DNA of 11,604 nucleotides from an uncultured Oribacterium sp. (GTDB lineage Bacteria; Bacillota; Clostridia; Lachnospirales; Lachnospiraceae): contig CAKQWR010000053.1 in the NCBI GenBank assembly GCA_934279105.1, forward strand, positions 1-11,604, given 5' to 3'. The position numbers and the translations under genes were made by a program. Below are positions 7,808 to 11,604 of the stretch, one piece after another. Under the pieces are notes generated by a model. It saw nothing but the letters and a program-made list of their open reading frames with translations. It searched no databases and was not told the DNA's origin. Numbering within the stretch: the stretch's first letter is position 1; every line of letters begins with the position of its first letter.

Positions 7808-8671
7808 ATGTTAGTTAACGCTAAGGAAATGCTTGATAAGGCTCTGGCTGGTCACTATGCAGTACCGCAGTTCAACATCAACGATCTTGAGTGGACCAAG
7901 TCTGTACTTCTGGCTTGTGAGGAAGTGCAGTCTCCGGTTATTCTCGGTGTATCTGAGGGTGCTGGTAAGTACATGACCGGTTTCAAGACGGTTGCTGCGA
8001 TGGTAAAGGCAATGGTTGAGGAGCTTGGTATCACCGTTCCGGTTGCACTTCACCTTGATCACGGTACATATGACGGTGCCAAGGCATGCATCGAGGCCGG
8101 TTTCAGCTCCATCATGTTCGACGGTTCACACTATGACATCGACGAGAATGTTGCGAAGACCACTGAGCTTGTAAAGCTTGCACACGAGCATGGCGTCAGC
8201 CTCGAGGCTGAGGTCGGCGGTATCGGCGGTGTAGAGGATGGTGTTACCTCTTCTGGTGAGAAGGCAAATCCAGACGAGTGCAAGCGCATCGCAGATCTCG
8301 GCGTTGATTTCCTGGCTGCTGGTATCGGCAACATCCATGGTGTATATCCTGCTGATTGGGAGGGTCTTGATTTCGACGTCCTCGCAGCCATCAAGGATAA
8401 GATCGGTGATCTTCCGCTTGTTCTTCACGGTGGTTCCGGTATTCCGGATGATCAGATTCAGAAGGCAATCTCACTTGGCGTTTCCAAGATCAATGTAAAC
8501 ACCGAGCTTCAGATCGTGTTCGCAAAGGCAACCAGAGCTTACATCGAGGCTGGTAAGGATCTTCAGGGCAAGGGCTATGATCCTCGTAAGCTTCTGAAGC
8601 CGGGTGCAGAGGCTATCATCGAAGAGTGCAAGGCTCGTATTGCTGTATTTGGCTCAGCACACAAGGCTTAA
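7808..8671 (+). CDS. fba: Class II fructose-1,6-bisphosphate aldolase
   Basis: Zinc-dependent aldolase of glycolysis and gluconeogenesis, cleaving fructose 1,6-bisphosphate to dihydroxyacetone phosphate and glyceraldehyde 3-phosphate in the cytoplasm. At 287 residues it has the length of the shorter class II enzymes. Visible motifs are VPQFNIND (19-26), HLDHG (82-86; D84 catalytic, H85 zinc), the EAEVG segment (133-137), GNIHG (174-178; H177 zinc), LHGGSG (206-211; H207 zinc) and INVNTE (228-233). The C-terminal LQGKGYDPRKLLKPG is typical of clostridial enzymes. Codons are more uniform than in neighbours, with many GGT, GCT, AAG and CTT, as expected for a highly expressed gene. It is closed off by a strong hairpin terminator and is probably a single-gene transcript. 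Tagatose-bisphosphate aldolase is a related alternative, but the overall match favours Fba. Confidence 0.96.
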   Translation: MLVNAKEMLDKALAGHYAVPQFNINDLEWTKSVLLACEEVQSPVILGVSEGAGKYMTGFKTVAAMVKAMVEELGITVPVALHLDHGTYDGAKACIEAGFSSIMFDGSHYDIDENVAKTTELVKLAHEHGVSLEAEVGGIGGVEDGVTSSGEKANPDECKRIADLGVDFLAAGIGNIHGVYPADWEGLDFDVLAAIKDKIGDLPLVLHGGSGIPDDQIQKAISLGVSKINVNTELQIVFAKATRAYIEAGKDLQGKGYDPRKLLKPGAEAIIEECKARIAVFGSAHKA

Positions 8672-8686
8672 AAACGGTTATTTATA

Positions 8687-8719
8687 GAACCTGTCTCTGT
8701 TTCAGGGACGGGTTCTTTT
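8687..8719 (+). terminator. Intrinsic terminator after fba
   Basis: The arms 8687-8699 and 8703-8715 form a continuous 13-bp stem (two T-G pairs) with a TTT loop, followed by TTTT. It lies 15 nt after the fba stop. It is the best terminator in the window and ends 47 nt before glnN. Confidence 0.88.
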
Positions 8720-8766
8720 CACGCACTATGTTCTTCCTTTCATAGGGGAGTAGAAGGAGACAATGA

Positions 8767-10902
8767 ATGAGTGAAGTTTTAAATGTTACGGAAATTTTCG
8801 GCGAAGATGTCTTTAATGACAAGGTGATGCAGGAGCGTCTTCCGAAGGCAGTGTATAAGAATCTGAAGAAGACGATCACAGAGGGCTACGAGCTGGATCC
8901 GACCATCGCAGATGCGGTTGCACAGGCGATGAAGGAGTGGGCACTGGAAAATGGTGCGACACACTATACCCACTGGTTCCAGCCACTGACCGGTATCACC
9001 GCTGAGAAGCATGATTCGTTTATTTCGGCTGCAGATGCAGATGGTAAGGTCATCATGGAGTTTTCCGGTAAGGAGCTCGTTCGCAGTGAGACCGATGCAT
9101 CTTCTTTCCCATCTGGTGGTCTTCGTGCGACCTTCGAGGCGAGAGGCTATACGATCTGGGATTGCACGAGTCCTGCCTTCCTTCGTCGGGAGGGAGAGCA
9201 CGGCGAAATCGTAACACTTTGCATTCCGACCTCTTTCTGCTCCTTCGGTGGTGAGGCACTGGATACGAAGACACCGCTTCTTCGTTCGATGCAGGCGATC
9301 AATGTGCAGGCACTTCGTATTCTTCGCCTGTTCGGTAATACGACGTCGAAGTCTGTAAAACCATCGGTCGGCGCAGAGCAGGAGTACTTCCTGATCGATC
9401 GTAATAAATATCTGAAGCGGAAGGATCTTATCTATACCGGCCGTACACTGTTCGGTGTTATGCCGGCGAAGGGACAGGAACTGGATGACCACTACTTCGG
9501 TTCGATCCGTCATCGCATCGCTGCCTTCATGCGTGATGTTGATGTACAGCTTTGGAAGCTGGGTGTGACTGCGAAAACTGAACATAATGAGGTTGCGCCG
9601 GCACAGCATGAGCTGGCACCGGTATATGATGAGGCAAATCTTGCAGTTGATCATAACCAGCTGGTGATGGAGGTTATGAAGAAAACGGCGCCACGTCATG
9701 GACTCGAGTGTCTCCTTCATGAGAAGCCGTTTGCAGGTGTCAATGGCTCCGGTAAGCATAACAACTGGTCTCTGGTAACGGATGATGGCATTAACCTGAT
9801 GAATCCGGGGGAAACACCACATGAGAACATTCAGTTCCTGCTGGTGCTTGCCTGCGTACTGGCAGCCGTAGATAAGCATGCGGATCTTCTACGTCTGAGT
9901 GCAGCGGATGTCGGAAATGAGCACCGTCTCGGTGCGGATGAAGCACCACCAGCGATCGTATCTGCATTTATCGGCACCCAGCTGGAGGATGTCGTAGAAC
10001 AGCTGATCGGTACCGGCTATGCGACCCAGTCGAAGCAGGGAAAGATCCTTCCGACCGGTGTCAATACTATGCCGGATCTCTATGCAGATGTAACGGATCG
10101 TAACCGTACATCACCGTTTGCATTTACGGGAAATAAATTTGAGTTCCGTATGGTCGGATCGGCAGAATCCATCGCAAGTGCCAACATCATCCTCGATTCC
10201 ATCGTGGCAGAGCAGTTTAAGGAAGCTGCGGATGTTCTGGAGAAGGCAGAGAATTTCAACGATGCCTGCCATGATTACATCAAGAAGCTGCTGACCGAGC
10301 ATCAGCGCATCATCTTTAACGGCAACGGCTATTCTGAGGAATGGGTTGAGGAAGCAGAGCGCAGAGGCCTTCCGAATCTTCCGTCCATGGTGGATGCGAT
10401 TCCGGCACTGACGACGGAGAAGGCGGTGAAGCTCTTTAAGGAATTTGGTATTTATACGAAGTCCGAGCTTGTGAGCCGTGAGGAAGTCGAGTATGAGCAG
10501 TACTCAAAGGTCATCAATATCGAAGCGCGTGCGATGATCAACATCTCCGGAAAGCAGATTATTCCGGCGGTTATTCACTACACAACGCGTCTTGCGGATT
10601 CGATTCGTAAGGTGAGTGAGGCATGTCCGGAGGCAGACGTATCGGTTCAGAAGAATCTTCTGATGCATGCGTCGAAGTTGCTCTGTGATATGGAACAGGC
10701 AAGAACGAAGCTTCTTCAGGATGTCGAGCTGTATGGTCCGGAGAAGAATGCAGAGAAGAAGGCTCGTGCATATCATGATACGATCGTGCCGGATATGCGT
10801 GCACTTCGTACACCGGTAGATGAGCTCGAGCAGATCGTAGATAAGGACCTGTGGCCGTATCCAAGCTATGGTGATATGATCTTCGAGGTTTCAGAGCCGT
10901 AA
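8767..10902 (+). CDS. glnN: Glutamine synthetase type III
   Basis: ATP-dependent ligase forming glutamine from glutamate and ammonia, the entry point of nitrogen assimilation in the cytoplasm. The 711-residue length separates it from GSI (about 450 residues) and fits GSIII. Diagnostic motifs are GAEQEYFL (202-209), [16 protein letters not shown] (270-285) and the ATP-binding-loop segment [10 protein letters not shown] (326-335). The N-terminal extension holds the GSIII-specific beta region. Type III enzymes are known from Bacteroides, Butyrivibrio and other anaerobes. AAGGAG (8754-8759) is 7 nt before the ATG. A nearer ATG at 8763 reads only MNE then stop and is not used. The gene lies 47 nt after the fba terminator and I could not recognise a convincing promoter there, so it may be served by partial read-through or a poorly conserved promoter. 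No partner gene such as amtB or glnK is in the window. Confidence 0.97.
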   Translation: MSEVLNVTEIFGEDVFNDKVMQERLPKAVYKNLKKTITEGYELDPTIADAVAQAMKEWALENGATHYTHWFQPLTGITAEKHDSFISAADADGKVIMEFSGKELVRSETDASSFPSGGLRATFEARGYTIWDCTSPAFLRREGEHGEIVTLCIPTSFCSFGGEALDTKTPLLRSMQAINVQALRILRLFGNTTSKSVKPSVGAEQEYFLIDRNKYLKRKDLIYTGRTLFGVMPAKGQELDDHYFGSIRHRIAAFMRDVDVQLWKLGVTAKTEHNEVAPAQHELAPVYDEANLAVDHNQLVMEVMKKTAPRHGLECLLHEKPFAGVNGSGKHNNWSLVTDDGINLMNPGETPHENIQFLLVLACVLAAVDKHADLLRLSAADVGNEHRLGADEAPPAIVSAFIGTQLEDVVEQLIGTGYATQSKQGKILPTGVNTMPDLYADVTDRNRTSPFAFTGNKFEFRMVGSAESIASANIILDSIVAEQFKEAADVLEKAENFNDACHDYIKKLLTEHQRIIFNGNGYSEEWVEEAERRGLPNLPSMVDAIPALTTEKAVKLFKEFGIYTKSELVSREEVEYEQYSKVINIEARAMINISGKQIIPAVIHYTTRLADSIRKVSEACPEADVSVQKNLLMHASKLLCDMEQARTKLLQDVELYGPEKNAEKKARAYHDTIVPDMRALRTPVDELEQIVDKDLWPYPSYGDMIFEVSEP

Positions 10903-11062
10903 TGTAACATCGGCGGAGAGTGCGTAGCAGTCATCTGGTTTTCGAGCCATCCGAGCACAACGTAATTTGATGCTGGCGCAGAGAGTGCTCCAGTGCACCG
11001 GACGCCTGTGGTGAAAAAATCTGGCTAGTGGGCGAATGCACGAAACACAATACGCCTGCATT

Positions 11063-11202
11063 ATAAAAATCTGAAATTGGACCCTTAAGAAACACCAGGC
11101 TCCTTCCAATTGACGAGTTTTCATGATGAAAACATCGTCGTCGGAAGGCGTGCTGAGGTAAATGTACCAAGTGTTTCTAAAGGGTCCCATTTTGATTTTT
11201 AT
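11063..11202. repeat. 140-bp imperfect palindrome with 32-33-nt arms
   Basis: The left arm (11063-11095) and right arm (11171-11202) are reverse complements at 29 of 33 positions, with three mismatches and one 1-nt gap. Both contain the core GGACCCTT/AAGGGTCC and GAAACAC/GTGTTTC. Inside are nested perfect stems: CCTTCC (11102-11107) with GGAAGG (11143-11148), GACGA (11112-11116) with TCGTC (11135-11139), and GTTTTCAT (11117-11124) with ATGAAAAC (11126-11133). The outer stems are flanked by T-rich DNA on both strands, so it could act as a bidirectional terminator. It could also be a small inverted-repeat mobile element or encode a structured RNA. No flanking target duplication is obvious. Confidence 0.8.
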
Positions 11203-11248
11203 GGCCTCGGCGCATGGTTCTGTTTGAAGCCATATATCATCCAAATAG

Positions 11249-11324
11249 GACAATGCTGAAATTTAAAAATCAGCTCATGAGTGAAAGTCGACAATGCTGA
11301 AATCTGAAAATCTGCTTATGAGTG
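11249..11324. repeat. Two direct copies of a 35-nt unit
   Basis: Copies at 11249-11283 and 11290-11324 match at 31 of 35 positions, both starting GACAATGCTGAAAT and ending ATGAGTG, with a 6-nt spacer (period 41). Two copies with a short spacer are not a CRISPR array. They lie just upstream of the promoter-like site at 11335, so a paired protein-binding site is possible. Confidence 0.75.
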
Positions 11325-11334
11325 TTTGAAAATA

Positions 11335-11363
11335 TTGAAATCGACAGGGTTCTGTGCTATTGT
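11335..11363 (+). promoter_or_regulatory. Promoter-like site with extended -10
   Basis: TTGAAA (11335-11340; 5 of 6) is 17 nt from TATTGT (11358-11363; 4 of 6), which is preceded by TGC giving a TGn extended -10. Transcription would begin near 11370 and run rightwards through the hairpins and the final repeat copy out of the window. It may serve a small RNA or the leader of a gene beyond the window. Confidence 0.45.
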
Positions 11364-11440
11364 GTTCAAATATAGATATTAATACGAAATAATGAACATA
11401 AAACAGGCGATGGTGTTTAAAAATAGCGAGCAATAAGATT

Positions 11441-11521
11441 ATAACCAGCAAGCAACAAACTGGTTACTGTTCAAATGTGGTTATGTCAAGGCGTGGCTTG
11501 GCGGACAGCAGCCGGAAGCCA
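11441..11521 (+). other. Hairpins in the presumed transcript, two of them mutually exclusive
   Basis: TAACCAG (11442-11448) pairs with CTGGTTA (11460-11466) across 11 nt. ATAACCA (11441-11447) can instead pair with TGGTTAT (11478-11484). The two structures cannot coexist. Farther on, TGGCTT (11494-11499) pairs with AAGCCA (11516-11521), with a smaller GGC/GCC stem inside. The arrangement resembles a regulatory leader, but no known riboswitch or T-box motif was recognised. Confidence 0.4.
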
Positions 11522-11537
11522 TACGAAGAGACCGTGT

Positions 11538-11604
11538 AAAATCAAGCCAGGTCCCCTTAGCGGCACTTGGTACTATTTTCCTTAGCACCCTCTGCAACGC
11601 TGAG
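11538..11604. repeat. Third, diverged copy of the palindrome arm, cut by window end
   Basis: From AAAATCAA (11538-11545) onward this matches the reverse complement of the right arm and its inner flank (about 11202 back to 11147). About three quarters of positions match over roughly 53 nt, including ten identical bases CACTTGGTAC and AGCAC after one small gap. The copy runs off the window, so its full length and whether it too is half of a palindrome cannot be seen. Confidence 0.65.

Larger units (their letters stand above)
10903..11604. other. 702-nt region without a convincing gene, rich in repeats
   Basis: No reading frame here has a ribosome site or a recognisable family. Bases 10903-11062 hold only weak stems, such as AATGCA (11035-11040) with TGCATT (11057-11062), and no proper terminator for glnN. 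Then follow a 140-bp imperfect palindrome, a duplicated 35-nt unit, a promoter-like site, alternative hairpins and a third copy of the palindrome arm, each listed separately. Bases about 11203-11480 are A+T-rich and the last 120 bases are G+C-richer, suggesting a junction near 11485. Confidence 0.7.

Noticed and set aside
10891..11253. 120-residue reading frame on the minus strand
   Set aside because: It overlaps the 3' end of glnN, has no ribosome site, runs through the palindrome arms, and matches no family I recognise. Its apparent similarity to the end repeat follows from the DNA repeat, so it is mentioned only as a finding.
11249..11324. CRISPR-like array
   Set aside because: There are only two copies, the spacer is 6 nt, and no cas genes are in the window.
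11501..11520. Resemblance to the SRP RNA core around ACAGCAGCCGGAAG
   Set aside because: The conserved GGTCCGGAAGGAAGCAGC order and the matching stem are absent on both strands.
10903..11604. tRNA, tmRNA, 6S or RNase P RNA gene
   Set aside because: No cloverleaf, no GTTCGA-type arm with CCA end, and no RNase P signature were found when reading both strands.

Overview
The window most likely comes from a Gram-positive anaerobe of the Bacillota (Clostridia, Lachnospiraceae-like). The supporting features are strong AGGAGG-type ribosome sites, moderate G+C, a VanS-like histidine kinase, a class II aldolase of the clostridial type, and a type III glutamine synthetase. No 16S or other decisive marker is present, so genus cannot be given. 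All nine-tenths of the coding DNA lies on the + strand.

Positions 3-5307 hold a tight four-gene cluster. It contains a sensor histidine kinase (possibly cut by the window start), an 834-residue secreted/membrane protein with a glutamine-amidotransferase-like fold, an ABC ATPase and an ABC-2 type permease. Junctions of 4-nt overlap, 31-nt gap and 32-nt overlap suggest one transcript. The partner response regulator and any promoter would lie upstream, outside the window. The ABC ATPase has unusual substitutions at the catalytic Glu and at the H-loop His.

Positions 5308-10902 hold four separate metabolic genes: udk (uridine kinase, pyrimidine salvage), thrC (threonine synthase), fba (class II fructose-1,6-bisphosphate aldolase, glycolysis) and glnN (type III glutamine synthetase, ammonia assimilation). 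They are spaced 84-160 nt apart, with a good intrinsic terminator after fba, so they look like individually controlled housekeeping genes. The starts of thrC and fba are placed downstream of the longest reading frame because of clear ribosome sites.

Positions 10903-11604 contain no convincing gene but a lot of structure. There is a 140-bp imperfect palindrome with 32-33-nt arms, a 35-nt unit repeated twice, and a promoter-like site with an extended -10 element. These are followed by alternative hairpins and by a third, diverged copy of the palindrome arm that runs off the window end. This is the only part of the window that looks accessory or possibly undescribed; the rest is mostly ordinary.
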